This document shows positions 16,205 to 25,946 of a stretch of DNA of 64,000 nucleotides, in pieces. This stretch comes from Mucilaginibacter sp. GTDB lineage: Bacteria; Bacteroidota; Bacteroidia; Sphingobacteriales; Sphingobacteriaceae. The position numbers and the translations under genes were made by a program. The notes beneath the pieces were generated by a model that was not told the DNA's origin, made no database searches, and saw nothing but the letters and a program-made list of their open reading frames with translations. How positions within the stretch are numbered: position 1 is the first letter of the stretch; every line of letters starts with the position of its first letter. The DNA lies in NCBI RefSeq assembly GCF_025362475.1, contig NZ_JANYGH010000007.1:62001-126000 (forward strand), read 5' to 3'.

Positions 16205-17542
16205 ATGAGCAAGTTATGGCAAAAAACCACTAATGTTAATCAACTGGTCGAGAGTTTTACCGTCGGCCGCGACCGTGAATTCGACCAGGAAATGGCCGCT
16301 TTTGATGTGCTGGGTTCCCTGGCGCATACCCGCATGCTGCAAAGCATCGGCCTGATGGATGTTGCTGATCTTGAACTTGTACAGCGCGAACTGAAAGCCA
16401 TTTATGCCGATATAGAGGCAGGCAACTTCACCATCGAAGATGGGGTAGAGGACGTACACTCCCAGGTAGAGATGCTGCTTACCCAACGCATTGGCGACGC
16501 CGGTAAAAAGATCCACTCCGGCCGTTCCCGTAACGACCAGGTGCTGGTTGATCTGAAACTATTCTTCCGCCACCAGCTGCAACAGGTAGTTGAAGAAACC
16601 GAAACCTTGTTTCGCCAGCTTATAACGCTAAGCGAAAAACATAAGGATGTATTGTTACCAGGCTATACGCACCTGCAGGTAGCCATGCCATCATCATTTG
16701 GCCTCTGGTTTGGCGCCTATGCCGAAAGCCTCTCCGATGACCTGGAACTGGTGCTGGCGGCGTATAAGATCACCAATAAGAACCCTCTGGGTTCGGCAGC
16801 CGGCTATGGCTCGTCGTTCCCCCTTAACCGTACCCTAACCACCGAGTTATTGGGTTTTGATAGTCTTAATTATAATGTTGTATACGCCCAGATGGGCAGA
16901 GGTAAAACCGAGCGTATTATAGCGCAGGCGCTCTCATCTATAGCCGCCACCCTTGCCAAAATGGCTATGGACCAGGCGTTATACCTGAGCCAGAACTTTG
17001 CCTTTGTAAGCTATCCTGATACGCTGACCACAGGCAGCAGTATTATGCCCCATAAAAAGAACCCCGATGTTTGGGAAATTATGCGTGGTAAATGCAACCG
17101 CCTGCAGGCCCTGCCAACAGATGTAGCCATGATGACCACTAACCTGCCATCGGGCTATCATCGCGAGCTGCAATTACTTAAAGAACTCCTATTCCCCGCC
17201 TTTGCCGATTTGAAGAGCTGCCTGCATATGGCCACCTTTATGCTGCAAAACATTACGGTGAATACCGATATATTAAAGGATCCTAAATATGCCTACCTCT
17301 TCAGTGTAGAGGAAGTGAATCGCATGGTGCTCAGCGGCACGCCGTTCCGCGATGCCTACAAACAAGTGGGCCTGGCCATTGAGCAAGGCGACTTTAACCC
17401 AGATAAAACCGTTAACCATACCCACGAAGGCAGTATAGGTAACCTGGGCAATGAACATATCACTGCCGCATTTAACAAACTGTTATCAAACTTTGATTTT
17501 GGAAAAGTTGAAGGAGCGATAAAGGGGCTGGTAGGGAAATAA
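16205..17542 (+). CDS. argH: Argininosuccinate lyase
   Basis: 445-residue cytoplasmic enzyme cleaving argininosuccinate to arginine and fumarate, the last step of arginine synthesis. Fumarase/aspartase superfamily signature GSSIMPHKKNPD is at about residues 278-289, HSGRSRNDQV near 101-110, and GYTHLQ near 156-161; length is normal. It is separate from other arg genes in this window and 10 bases ahead of the ywbE-like gene. A CATCTTTG box ends only four bases before the ATG (16193-16200), which suggests a very short or absent leader. Confidence 0.96.
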   Translation: MSKLWQKTTNVNQLVESFTVGRDREFDQEMAAFDVLGSLAHTRMLQSIGLMDVADLELVQRELKAIYADIEAGNFTIEDGVEDVHSQVEMLLTQRIGDAGKKIHSGRSRNDQVLVDLKLFFRHQLQQVVEETETLFRQLITLSEKHKDVLLPGYTHLQVAMPSSFGLWFGAYAESLSDDLELVLAAYKITNKNPLGSAAGYGSSFPLNRTLTTELLGFDSLNYNVVYAQMGRGKTERIIAQALSSIAATLAKMAMDQALYLSQNFAFVSYPDTLTTGSSIMPHKKNPDVWEIMRGKCNRLQALPTDVAMMTTNLPSGYHRELQLLKELLFPAFADLKSCLHMATFMLQNITVNTDILKDPKYAYLFSVEEVNRMVLSGTPFRDAYKQVGLAIEQGDFNPDKTVNHTHEGSIGNLGNEHITAAFNKLLSNFDFGKVEGAIKGLVGK

Positions 17543-17552
17543 ATCACAACAT

Positions 17553-17756
17553 ATGAACGGACAGAACAGAAGTGACATATACCCGGGGCTTGAAGTAGAT
17601 ATCATCCTGAAAAAAGATCAGCGTAACGGCACCCTTACCCGGGGAATAGTAAAAAGGTTGTTAACCAGCGCAACCTACCATTCCCGTGGAATTAAGGTTC
17701 AGCTGGATGATGGGCAGGTTGGCCGTGTGGCCTGGATTGTGGAAGAGGAGGATTAA
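17553..17756 (+). CDS. ywbE: YwbE-family protein (DUF2196)
   Basis: 67-residue cytoplasmic protein matching the YwbE family almost end to end: RSDIYPGLEVDIILKKDQRN, GTLTRGIVKRLLTSA, then HSRGIKVQLDDGQVGRV. The fold is a small beta-barrel resembling KOW/SH3-like RNA-binding modules; function is unproven. Ten bases after argH, so probably co-transcribed. Confidence 0.9.
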   Translation: MNGQNRSDIYPGLEVDIILKKDQRNGTLTRGIVKRLLTSATYHSRGIKVQLDDGQVGRVAWIVEEED

Positions 17757-17830
17757 ATTTTCTATAGTTCATCAATTCTACATAATTCATCTCCATATTT
17801 ACATTTATACTTACCATAGTATAAACCTAT

Positions 17831-18529
17831 ATGCCTGCAAGCCTTCAAAAAAAATCGAAGTTATGGTTACGGATAGATGCTCATCACCGTTTACTTGTTT
17901 CCTTGTGTCTAGGCGCAGGTACATTATTTTTTTCCTGGGGACGGTTTAGCGCACCAGCCCTGGTATTGGTTACCTGGATTGGTTTTGCCTTAATGATTAT
18001 TTTGATGGACTGGGTAATTATCCTTTCCTCTCATCCTATGGAGATTCGCAGGATAGCGAAGATTGAAGACTCCAGCCGTACCTTGATATTCTTGTTTGTT
18101 ATAATAGCATCCTTAATTAGTATGCTGGCTATTTTCTTCTTGCTAAAATCCTCCAAACAGTTGTCACCCGCGGTAGTAACTGGTCACGTTTTACTGGGGA
18201 TGGCATCGGTAATTGTATCATGGGTACTTGTGCATACTATTTTTACGCTGCGCTACGCGCACATGTTTTATGCCACTGATCCCGATGACGATAACAAGAA
18301 AAAACCTTTAGGAGGCCTTGAGTTTCCCGGCGATGAAAAGGAGCCGGATTACCTTGATTTTGTATATTTTTCCTTTGTTATCGGGATGACGTTCCAGGTA
18401 TCTGATGTGGAGATCTCGTCGCGTAAGATCCGTCGCCTGGCCTGGATACATGGTATGATCTCCTTTGCTTTCAACACTGCCATCGTGGCGCTAAGCATCA
18501 ACGTTATATCGGGCCTGGTTTCAAATTAA
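17831..18529 (+). CDS. DUF1345 membrane protein
   Basis: 232 residues with about five membrane helices (around 22-40, 43-64, 82-104, 113-136 and 208-230). The region HTIFTLRYAHMFYATDPDDD and the GLEFPGDEKEPDYLDFVYFSF stretch are diagnostic of DUF1345; the acidic YLDFVYFS motif is the most conserved part. The family has no assigned biochemical function. It is convergent with and overlaps by 4 bases the DUF72 gene on the other strand. Confidence 0.85.
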   Translation: MPASLQKKSKLWLRIDAHHRLLVSLCLGAGTLFFSWGRFSAPALVLVTWIGFALMIILMDWVIILSSHPMEIRRIAKIEDSSRTLIFLFVIIASLISMLAIFFLLKSSKQLSPAVVTGHVLLGMASVIVSWVLVHTIFTLRYAHMFYATDPDDDNKKKPLGGLEFPGDEKEPDYLDFVYFSFVIGMTFQVSDVEISSRKIRRLAWIHGMISFAFNTAIVALSINVISGLVSN

Positions 18530-19449
18530 AACAAGCTGCTTTGTGCTTCAATAAATTGAGGCCGTTTCAATTGCATGCCTAATTCTTGGTTAAGTTTTTC
18601 TACCACATAATCGGCAAGTCTCGGTGAAAATTCCTCTTCGTGCTGGTGCATTAAAAACCATACCGATCTTAAACCCAATTGTTGCCAGATTTTGATCCGT
18701 GAAACCCATTCGTCTACACGGGCATAGTCAGAAGGATGCAGGCCATTACCTACAAAGCGGATAAACGCGTGGGGTGTAGGCAAGGTCATGTGTACCACAT
18801 CACGGCGTCCGGTAGCATCGGTTATTACCGCGCCAATATTAAGATCATGAAGAAGTTGAAATACCTTGTCCCGGTTTTCAGCTACAGAAAACCATTCTTT
18901 GTGCCGAAGCTCAACAAAAACCGGCACATCCTTGGGTAAAGTTTCCAGGTAGGCTTTCAATTCCGGGAAGCTTTTAGGCGTATAATTATCGCTCAGCTGC
19001 AAAAACAAAGGTCCCAGTTTTTCGCCAAATGCCAAAATGCCTTCATAATAGCTTGTGGTGATCTCATCCGCATTTTTTAGCCTTTTAATGTGGCTGATGC
19101 TTTGCGAAAACTTGGGGCAAAACTTAAAATCGGGGTTGCTATCGGCTTTGGCTTTCCATTTACCAATAGTATCCGCCCCGTAAACATTATAAAATGTGGC
19201 GTTCAGTTCAATACAATCAAAATGCTTTACATATTCATCCAAAAAATTAGCCTCTTTGGTTTTAGGTGGATAAATCTGCCCCACCCATTCTTTACGGCCC
19301 CACTTGGCACAACCCACATGTACCTTTAAAGGTTCATTGCTTTTGGAAGCTTTTAGTGTGCTAAGCGTTGATTCTGTATCAGGCGGCAATGTAAAAAATG
19401 TAAAATCTGTTACAGCTAATTCTTCGGGAGATACACGGCCAAATTCCAT
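18526..19449 (-). CDS. DUF72 TIM-barrel protein (YecE-like)
   Basis: 307 residues. The DUF72 core starts at about residue 43 (VHVGCAKWGRKEWVGQIYPP) and includes LNATFYNVYGADTIGKW, FKFCPKFSQSISH and PVFVELRHKEWF. The fold is a TIM barrel distantly related to phosphatases and aldolases, with no confirmed reaction. The extra 40 N-terminal residues (MEFGRVSPEELAVTDFTFFT) are common in Bacteroidota members. Cytoplasmic. Confidence 0.88.
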   Translation of the reverse strand: MEFGRVSPEELAVTDFTFFTLPPDTESTLSTLKASKSNEPLKVHVGCAKWGRKEWVGQIYPPKTKEANFLDEYVKHFDCIELNATFYNVYGADTIGKWKAKADSNPDFKFCPKFSQSISHIKRLKNADEITTSYYEGILAFGEKLGPLFLQLSDNYTPKSFPELKAYLETLPKDVPVFVELRHKEWFSVAENRDKVFQLLHDLNIGAVITDATGRRDVVHMTLPTPHAFIRFVGNGLHPSDYARVDEWVSRIKIWQQLGLRSVWFLMHQHEEEFSPRLADYVVEKLNQELGMQLKRPQFIEAQSSLF

Positions 19450-19524
19450 GGTTTGTTGGTTTAATTATATTGCGCTAAGTTGCAAAAAAGACAGTCAATT
19501 TTTAAAATTCTGATTCAAGCAAAA

Positions 19525-21156
19525 TTATCCTAATAAATCAACCTTAAACAAAGGCTTAACCCTTTTTTTGCTGACCTGCTCATAGGCATATCCCAATTTA
19601 ATAATATCCCCCTCTTTGTAAGCAGTGCTAAAGAATGACAGGCCAATGGGCAAGCCCTGCACTAAACCCATAGGCACAGTGATATGCGGATAGCCCGCCA
19701 TAGCTGCCGGGCCAGAAAACGAGAAGCCATTATCATAATCGCCATTCACAAGGTCGATGCAGACAGCGGGGCCATTGGTTGGGCCGATGATGGCATCCAG
19801 CTTATTATCAGTGAGAATTTTATCAATAGCTTTGCGGGTACCGATGTTGGTTTGTTTTACAGCGTCCAGATATTCTTTACTGTTCAAACCACCTTTGGCT
19901 TGTGCAAGTTCCAGCGTTTCCTGCTTAAAAAAGGGCATGGCTTTGGCCTCGTTCTGCTTGTTAAAGGCAATTACATCTGCAAGAGTTTTAACTTTCCCAT
20001 TGGCTGTACTTAAATACTGGTTAAGGCCGTCTTTAAATTCATACAACAACACGTTAAATTCATTTTTGCCAATTTCTTTCAACTCTTTGTTCAGCTCTAT
20101 TTCAACCACTGTAGCGCCCTTGCTTTCCAGGGTTTTAATGGCATCTTTAAGTAAAGCTACCATGCCGGCGTTGCCTTCCAATGCCGATTTTTCAACCCCG
20201 AGACGTTTACCATGAAGGCCGTCGGCATCCAAAAATTTAGTGTAGTCTGTTTCAGCTTTTCCCTTGCTGCCAATAGTAAAGCTATCCTGTGCATCTATAC
20301 CCGCTAATGCTCCCAGGAATATGGCGGCATCTTTAACGGTGCGGGCCATTGGTCCGGCGGTATCCTGGGTTTTAGAGATGGGGATAATCCCCGTCCGGCT
20401 CCACAAACCTACAGTAGGTTTAATGCCCACCAATCCGTTCACGGATGATGGCGATACTATTGATCCATCTGTTTCGGTACCGATGGCTATGGTGCATAAA
20501 TTGGCTGCAACCGCCGATCCTGATCCGGCGCTTGAGCCACTGGGGTTACGATCAAGAATATATGGGCATTTGGTTTGCCCGCCCCGGCTGCTCCATGCAC
20601 TGGTAGAGTGCGTGGACCGGAAGTTGGCCCATTCGCTCAAATTGGTTTTTCCCAATAACACGGCACCGGCTTCGCGCAGTTTATGTACTATAAAGGCATC
20701 CTGTTTGGCAAAATTATCGCCCAGCGCCAATGAACCGGCGGTAGTATGCATATTATCGCCGGTGTTGATGTTGTCTTTTATCAGTACCGGTATGCCATGC
20801 ATCGGGCCGCGTACTTTGCCTTGTGAGCGCTCTTTATCCATGGCATCGGCCATACTGAGGGCATCCTTATTAATCTCGATAACCGAGTTAAGTTTTGGGC
20901 CATTCTTATCAATTTCATCAATACGTTTCAGGTAAAGCTCGGTTAACAGGCGCGAAGTGTACTGCTTGGATTTCATTTTTTCCTGCAAATCCGTTATCGT
21001 AGCCTCCGAAAGTTCAAACAGGTCATCTTTACTGTCGGTTGCCGTAGTATCCGTTTTTTTATTATCGGTAGATGGCTGGCTGCATGATGCAGCAATCAAA
21101 GTTGATATGGTTAAACCTGCTAATGAGCCTGTTTTAATGAAATTTCTTCTGTGCAT
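19525..21156 (-). CDS. Amidase-signature family enzyme, exported lipoprotein
   Basis: 543 residues. An RRNF twin-arginine-like start and a lipobox ending at Cys25 (LIAASC) predict export and lipid anchoring. The amidase signature triad is complete: Lys in GIPVLIKDNIN, the cis-Ser in PSGSSAGSGSAVAAN and the nucleophile Ser in GTETDGSIVSPSS. Such enzymes hydrolyse amides or peptides; unlike GatA it is exported and not beside gatB, so a role in peptide or amide scavenging is more likely. Monocistronic, divergent from the GH5 gene. Confidence 0.88.
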   Translation of the reverse strand: MHRRNFIKTGSLAGLTISTLIAASCSQPSTDNKKTDTTATDSKDDLFELSEATITDLQEKMKSKQYTSRLLTELYLKRIDEIDKNGPKLNSVIEINKDALSMADAMDKERSQGKVRGPMHGIPVLIKDNINTGDNMHTTAGSLALGDNFAKQDAFIVHKLREAGAVLLGKTNLSEWANFRSTHSTSAWSSRGGQTKCPYILDRNPSGSSAGSGSAVAANLCTIAIGTETDGSIVSPSSVNGLVGIKPTVGLWSRTGIIPISKTQDTAGPMARTVKDAAIFLGALAGIDAQDSFTIGSKGKAETDYTKFLDADGLHGKRLGVEKSALEGNAGMVALLKDAIKTLESKGATVVEIELNKELKEIGKNEFNVLLYEFKDGLNQYLSTANGKVKTLADVIAFNKQNEAKAMPFFKQETLELAQAKGGLNSKEYLDAVKQTNIGTRKAIDKILTDNKLDAIIGPTNGPAVCIDLVNGDYDNGFSFSGPAAMAGYPHITVPMGLVQGLPIGLSFFSTAYKEGDIIKLGYAYEQVSKKRVKPLFKVDLLG

Positions 21157-21349
21157 AACCGGGTTTTGAAAAAGCTTCTACAAATAACAAAATATTTAGC
21201 TAATTAAAAACTATCAGTCTAAAAATGTTACAACATATAATGGCGGTATTAACTGCTGATAGAGTCAGATTTTAACATATTATAATGCGATTATTACAAA
21301 TCGGCATTTATAAATTTTCATTATTTACATTGTCTCATCTAAATATAAA

Positions 21350-22327
21350 ATGATGAGGCTTCTTTTAATTATTCTATTGGTTTTGGCCATTACTACGGCA
21401 ACATTTGCTCAAAACTTAAGCCCCGTAGCCCGTAATGGCGCGTTAAAGGTGCAGGATGGTAAATTGGTAAACCAGCAGGGGATTGCGCCACAGCTGCGGG
21501 GTATTAGCCTTTCATGGAGTTTGTGGCAGGGGCGTAAATATTATAACCCGGGGGTAGTTAGCTGGCTTGCCGGTGATTTCAAAATCTCTATGCTCAGGGT
21601 GGCAATGGGTGTTGAGCCCGATGGCGGTTATTTACAACAGCCCGATGAGCAGCAAAAATTGGTAACAGATGCGGTGGACCAGGCTATAAGGGAGGGTATT
21701 TATGTACTGATAGACTGGCACGACCATCATGCCAACCAACATTTAAGAGATTCGAAAGAGTTTTTTAAGCAGATGGCAAAAAAGTATGGCGATGTACCCA
21801 ATGTAATTTATGAGATATGGAACGAGCCGGCAAAAACCGATTGGAAAACTGTTAAAGATTATGCCATGCAGGTAATCCCCATTATTCGTAAATACGATAA
21901 AAATAATGTAATTGTGGTGGGCAGCCCCAATTGGGATCAGGATGTGGATATAGCCGCTGCCGATCCGATTAACGGTTTTAGTAATATTGCTTACTCCTTT
22001 CATTTTTACGCCAGCGACAACTATCACCAGGAAGCATTGCGCGCGAAGGCAGATAAAGCTATAAAACTTGGGTTGCCACTCATCATCACCGAATGGGGCG
22101 TTGGCGAAGCTAGCGGCGACGGTGAATTTAATATGCAAAAAACTCAAATCTGGCTAAAATGGATGGAAGATAACCAGCTCAGCTGGGCCAATTGGAACAT
22201 TACAGATAAACACGAAACCACGGCCATTTTACAAAAAGATGCTCCCATATATGGCGGCTGGACTGATGCTAATTTAACACCTGCTGGCGCGTATATCAGG
22301 AATGTGTTAAGGGAGTTGAATAAATAA
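21350..22327 (+). CDS. Secreted glycoside hydrolase family 5 (cellulase-like)
   Basis: 325 residues with a signal peptide ending near TFAQ. GH5 barrel motifs: LRGISLSWSLW, a VLIDWHDH strand, EIWNEPAK with acid/base Glu159, and IITEWGVGE with nucleophile Glu248. This subtype is close to bacterial endoglucanases and beta-1,4-glucanases acting on cellulose or mixed-linkage glucans. A TACATTGT box about 21 bases upstream of the ATG may be the promoter. Start at ATG 21350; the next codon is also ATG. Confidence 0.9.
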   Translation: MMRLLLIILLVLAITTATFAQNLSPVARNGALKVQDGKLVNQQGIAPQLRGISLSWSLWQGRKYYNPGVVSWLAGDFKISMLRVAMGVEPDGGYLQQPDEQQKLVTDAVDQAIREGIYVLIDWHDHHANQHLRDSKEFFKQMAKKYGDVPNVIYEIWNEPAKTDWKTVKDYAMQVIPIIRKYDKNNVIVVGSPNWDQDVDIAAADPINGFSNIAYSFHFYASDNYHQEALRAKADKAIKLGLPLIITEWGVGEASGDGEFNMQKTQIWLKWMEDNQLSWANWNITDKHETTAILQKDAPIYGGWTDANLTPAGAYIRNVLRELNK

Positions 22328-22470
22328 ATGACTTCATTATAGGATATGGCGCAACCATTACATGAATTTAAAGCAGGTGGCTTTGTATAAATTGCATTAC
22401 AAATACTTAAGCAGATTAGTTTTGGGTATATTCATGCTCAGGAATGTACTTTGCTTTTTTATTGATGATG

Positions 22471-22935
22471 ATGCCCAGATGTCCGATCAAAATGTTGCTC
22501 CCCGCTGTTTTAATGGCATTGTTATTTGGCTGCAACCGCGGTAAAAAGATTTTTAAAAGCGATTGTAATGATGATTATTCGCCGGTTTACAAGCGTATTG
22601 CTTTTACAGAGCTGGTAAATCACCTTAAAAAATACGATAGGCAATACGTGGAAGTCACCGGCAAATATGTTGAGGCACCAGAGCAGTCGGCTTTATTTAA
22701 TGATAGCCTTTTTGCAGATCATTCAATTACGCAAGCCATCTGGATAGATTTTAACCCTGATTGCCCGCTTTATTTAGAGGGTACACGAATAGGCCTGTTT
22801 CAATATAATGACGGTCAGTTTATCCAGATAAATGACAAACATGTCACCATAAAGGGGAGAGTTGATGCTCATGATACCGGCCATTTAAACCAATATAAAG
22901 GTGCGATAGAAAGAATAAGTTATATCGCTTTATAA
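22471..22935 (+). CDS. Hypothetical lipoprotein
   Basis: About 154 residues. A hydrophobic stretch MLLPAVLMALLFGC gives a lipobox with Cys about 21 residues from the chosen start (22471), where MPRCPIK supplies positive charge before the core; starts at 22465, 22468 and 22492 are also possible. The mature part is hydrophilic and lacks Trp-rich or repeat structure (YDRQYVEVTGKYVEAPEQSA). An OB-like or beta-rich fold is plausible. Family not recognised. Confidence 0.6.
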   Translation: MPRCPIKMLLPAVLMALLFGCNRGKKIFKSDCNDDYSPVYKRIAFTELVNHLKKYDRQYVEVTGKYVEAPEQSALFNDSLFADHSITQAIWIDFNPDCPLYLEGTRIGLFQYNDGQFIQINDKHVTIKGRVDAHDTGHLNQYKGAIERISYIAL

Positions 22936-22954
22936 CGCTAAACAAGCTAAGTAA

Positions 22955-23716
22955 TTAAATCGTCAGCTTTAAGCCATCATAGGCCAAATGGATATTTGGA
23001 GGGAGCTCTTTTGTAATATCCTCATGCTTACCCAAGCGGTGACTAATATGTGTGAGGTAAGTTTGTTCGGCGCCTATTTCCTGTGAAAAGGCAACAGCTT
23101 CGGCAAGTGTAAAATGCGAGATATGGGTTTGTTTCTGCAGTGCGTTTATTACCAATATTTTACTTCCTCTTATTTTTTCCTTTTCTGCTTCTGATATAGT
23201 TTTAGCATCAGTGATATAGGTAAAATCATTTACCCTGAAGCCCATTACCGGGAGCAGGTAGTGTAACACCTCAACCGGCGTAAATGTTACGCTGCCGATA
23301 GAAAATGGATTTAAACCTATAGGATGTACGGTTACCTGCGGAACTCCGGGATAACCATTGCCATCAAAAATATAAGGAAATTCGCGGATAAGCGCCCGCT
23401 GCACGCGGAAATCGGCATAAACATCAATCGGTGTGTTTTGGCGGTAATTGAAGGCACGGATATCATCCATACCGGCAATATGGTCTTTATGTTCATGCGT
23501 AAATACAATAGCATCAAGATGCTTTACACCGGCGCGCAGCATTTGGTACCTGAAATCCGGCCCGGAATCAATAACGATGGTCTTATCTTCGGCTTCAATT
23601 AAAACAGAAGTACGCAGGCGATTATCGTAAGGGTTTGCAGAGGTACAAACCTCGCATTCGCAGGCAATAACAGGTACGCCCTGTGAAGTTCCGGTTCCTA
23701 AAAATGTTATGGTCAC
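22955..23716 (-). CDS. MBL-fold hydrolase (PhnP/RNase Z-like)
   Basis: 253 residues starting MTITFLGTGTSQGVPVIACE. It keeps the zinc-binding THEHKDHIAGMDD motif, and the CECEVCTS cluster near residues 18-25 is typical of the PhnP-like branch, which hydrolyses cyclic phosphodiesters. Later ligands are in VLHYLLPVMGF, YITDAKT and LTHISHRLG. Overlaps by four bases the upstream small gene, so it is translationally coupled. Confidence 0.88.
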   Translation of the reverse strand: MTITFLGTGTSQGVPVIACECEVCTSANPYDNRLRTSVLIEAEDKTIVIDSGPDFRYQMLRAGVKHLDAIVFTHEHKDHIAGMDDIRAFNYRQNTPIDVYADFRVQRALIREFPYIFDGNGYPGVPQVTVHPIGLNPFSIGSVTFTPVEVLHYLLPVMGFRVNDFTYITDAKTISEAEKEKIRGSKILVINALQKQTHISHFTLAEAVAFSQEIGAEQTYLTHISHRLGKHEDITKELPPNIHLAYDGLKLTI

Positions 23717-23985
23717 AGTTGCAGTTTTGTTTGTTTAATATCTTGCAAAAATGCAATCTGTTTTTCGTCAAGCAGTTTAAAATCTACTTCCAGCTCGCGC
23801 AAAAGTTCAACAAGAGCTAATATTTTGCTTTCCAGATTCGAGAAACGGTTAACTATTACCATCCGGCTATTGAGTAACAGGCAGGCGCCTGTTTTAAAGT
23901 TCCCTTTTTCATACCGCACCCGGTAACCTGCTGCTTTAAGCAGCATCTCCAGTTTTTCGAGGGTGTGGTTAGTAGGAGGAAGCAT
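23713..23985 (-). CDS. Conserved small protein coupled to the PhnP-like gene
   Basis: 90-residue cytoplasmic protein without recognised motifs; KLEMLLKAAGYRVRYEKGNF and KILALVELLRELEVDFKLLD suggest an alpha/beta domain. Its stop overlaps the next start (ATGA), and the same pair is common in this phylum by memory, which hints at a shared role; that is inference. Confidence 0.75.
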   Translation of the reverse strand: MLPPTNHTLEKLEMLLKAAGYRVRYEKGNFKTGACLLLNSRMVIVNRFSNLESKILALVELLRELEVDFKLLDEKQIAFLQDIKQTKLQL

Positions 23986-24043
23986 TATTTCAAAAATAGT
24001 AAATTAAGTGTAATTGCAGATTCATTTTTAGATATCGCGATGG

Positions 24044-24074
24044 TTGTTATCAATAATCAATATCCCTATATTTA
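24044..24074 (+). promoter_or_regulatory. Putative -33/-7 promoter of the YdjC-family gene
   Basis: TTG at 24044-24046 and TATATTTA at 24067-24074 are separated by exactly 20 bases, within the 19-21 spacing of the Bacteroidota consensus; the final A departs from TAnnTTTG. The ATG of the next gene is 28 bases beyond. Confidence 0.4.
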
Positions 24075-24101
24075 TTAACCAATTATAAGCCCAATATCAC
24101 A

Positions 24102-25166
24102 ATGAAAAAACTCATTCTGTTTGTTGTAGCCATTGCTGCATGTTTAGCAAGTTATGCTCAGCAAACTAAAACCTATGCCGAAAAACTTGGCTGGCCCCAA
24201 GGAGCACGCGTAATTATTTTGCATGTAGACGATGCGGGCATGTCGCACGAATCAAACGATGGAGTAGAGACAGCTATTGATAAGGGCGTAGCAACATCAA
24301 CCAGCGTGATGATGCCTTGCGCCTGGGTACCCGATTTTAAAAAATACCTGGATAAACATCCCGGTACAGACGCCGGCTTACATTTAACTCTAACATCTGA
24401 GTGGGATAACTATCGCTGGGGGCCATTAGCCGGTAAAGCCGCGGTACCCGGCCTTACCGATAAGCAAGGTTGTTTATGGCCATCTGTTGTGGAGGTGTAT
24501 TTCAAGGCATCGGCAGATGAGGTTGATAAAGAGATAAGGGCGCAGCTGGATAGAGCTTTGAGTATGGGCTTTGTGCCTACGCACCTCGACTCGCACATGG
24601 GTACGCTCTTCGCCAAGCCATCTTATATGGAAAAGTATATTAAACTGGGTATCGAAAAACAGATCCCGGTTATGTTTCCCGGTGGAGATGACCTGTTTTA
24701 TCGCGCAGAAGCAAAAGCCGCTACCATCGCCGATTTGAAAAAGCAAGGTAAATACACTGAAGGAATGGTTATTGCCGAGCCTGCTGCCTTAGCGCAAGCT
24801 AAAGAAGTTGGCGCCATGATCTGGAAGGGTGGTTTGCCTGTTTTGGATGATCTGCATAATTCAAGTTATGATTGGCAAATGCCTGATATTGATAAGATGA
24901 CGGATACCCAAATTCAAAAATGGTACACTGATCATTACATTGAAAGCATCAGGCGTTTATCGCCGGGATTAACTATGGTAATCATGCATTGCACCAATCC
25001 AACGCCAAATTTTAGCTATATATCTGATACAGGCAAAAAACGCAAAGGTGATCTGCTGGCCATGACCGACCCACGTTTAAAAGCATTTTTAAAACAACAA
25101 GGATTTATTTTAACTACCTGGCGCGAAGTAATGGAACGGAGGATTAAAGCAGGGGATATTGAATAG
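24102..25166 (+). CDS. Secreted YdjC/ChbG-type polysaccharide deacetylase-like protein
   Basis: 354 residues, signal peptide MKKLILFVVAIAACLASYAQ. The YdjC-like core has ILHVDDAGMSHESND (metal-binding Asp pair), AGLHLTLTSEWD and THLDSHMGTLFA (metal His residues). ChbG, the best-known relative, deacetylates chitooligosaccharides; exported paralogues of this kind may act on N-acetylated cell-wall or host glycans. Possible promoter with TATATTTA -7 box just upstream. Followed by a 23-bp perfect hairpin repeat. Confidence 0.88.
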   Translation: MKKLILFVVAIAACLASYAQQTKTYAEKLGWPQGARVIILHVDDAGMSHESNDGVETAIDKGVATSTSVMMPCAWVPDFKKYLDKHPGTDAGLHLTLTSEWDNYRWGPLAGKAAVPGLTDKQGCLWPSVVEVYFKASADEVDKEIRAQLDRALSMGFVPTHLDSHMGTLFAKPSYMEKYIKLGIEKQIPVMFPGGDDLFYRAEAKAATIADLKKQGKYTEGMVIAEPAALAQAKEVGAMIWKGGLPVLDDLHNSSYDWQMPDIDKMTDTQIQKWYTDHYIESIRRLSPGLTMVIMHCTNPTPNFSYISDTGKKRKGDLLAMTDPRLKAFLKQQGFILTTWREVMERRIKAGDIE

Positions 25167-25170
25167 TGTA

Positions 25171-25289
25171 TCTGAACCGGGATTAAACAGATTTTTTGGA
25201 TTATCGGATTTTAAAACTTGTATTTTTCTGAAATGGGTTTAATAAAAGAATCAGGGAAATCTGAAGAATCTGTTTAATCCCGGTTCAGA
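25171..25289. repeat. Dispersed hairpin with 23-bp perfect arms, between convergent genes
   Basis: Arm 25171-25193 starts TCTGAACCGGGATTAAAC and is perfectly complementary to 25267-25289, enclosing about 73 bp. It starts five bases after the YdjC-family stop codon. Related arms occur at 45013, 49644, and in degenerate form at 10190 and 15548. Confidence 0.85.
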
Positions 25290-25334
25290 CAAATAATCTG
25301 CACATGTAAAATCTGCACATCTGCACATCAAGTA

Positions 25335-25883
25335 TTAGTTCTGTATCAGTTTATATCTGCCAGATTTGATGAGTTTTTGTTGTTCGGCGGTAAATGAGGT
25401 TCGGCCGCCAAAATCCTGTACCCAGTACGTTTTATATTCGGCTATGCCAACCTCCTTAAAGTCGCGGTTCATGAGGTTTTTGCAATGGCCTTCGCTTTTA
25501 AGCCATCCATCCATTACTTCGGCTATACTTTGCTGTCCCTGGGCAATGTTTTCGCCTATGGCGAAGCTTTTAAAGCCTTTAAATTTATATCCTGCAGAAA
25601 CTACTCTATCCTCCATGCTGCGGCCATCTTTGCTGGTATGGCTAAAATAACTGCTTCTTGCCATATCTTTTGCATGGCCTGTAGCGGCATCAAATAGTTT
25701 ATTGTTCCAGGTGAGGGGTGGGGCCGGCGGAAAGTAAGTATTGCCGCAATTACAGCCTTTACTGCGGGCTGCATTTATACGGGCTAAAAATTCACTTTTA
25801 AACGGCTCGCTTTGCCCGTAGGCGGTTCCAAACGATAATGATATAGTAAGTATGCAAATTACTTTTGCAATTAAATTCCTCAT
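25335..25883 (-). CDS. CAP/SCP-family secreted protein
   Basis: 182 residues, signal peptide ending near AYGQ. CAP domain hallmarks: LTWNNKLFDAATGHAKDM, YFSHTSKDG, IGENIAQGQ and SEGHCKNLMN, containing the two His and Glu residues of the tetrad. Bacterial CAP proteins (YkwD-like) are periplasmic or surface proteins of unproven enzymatic activity, often linked to envelope or spore integrity. Convergent with the YdjC gene across the hairpin repeat. Confidence 0.88.
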   Translation of the reverse strand: MRNLIAKVICILTISLSFGTAYGQSEPFKSEFLARINAARSKGCNCGNTYFPPAPPLTWNNKLFDAATGHAKDMARSSYFSHTSKDGRSMEDRVVSAGYKFKGFKSFAIGENIAQGQQSIAEVMDGWLKSEGHCKNLMNRDFKEVGIAEYKTYWVQDFGGRTSFTAEQQKLIKSGRYKLIQN

Positions 25884-25946
25884 ATGGTGTATGACAAATT
25901 AAATGAAACGAGGTTTAATTTTCAATAGTATGGCGGGCTGCACTTA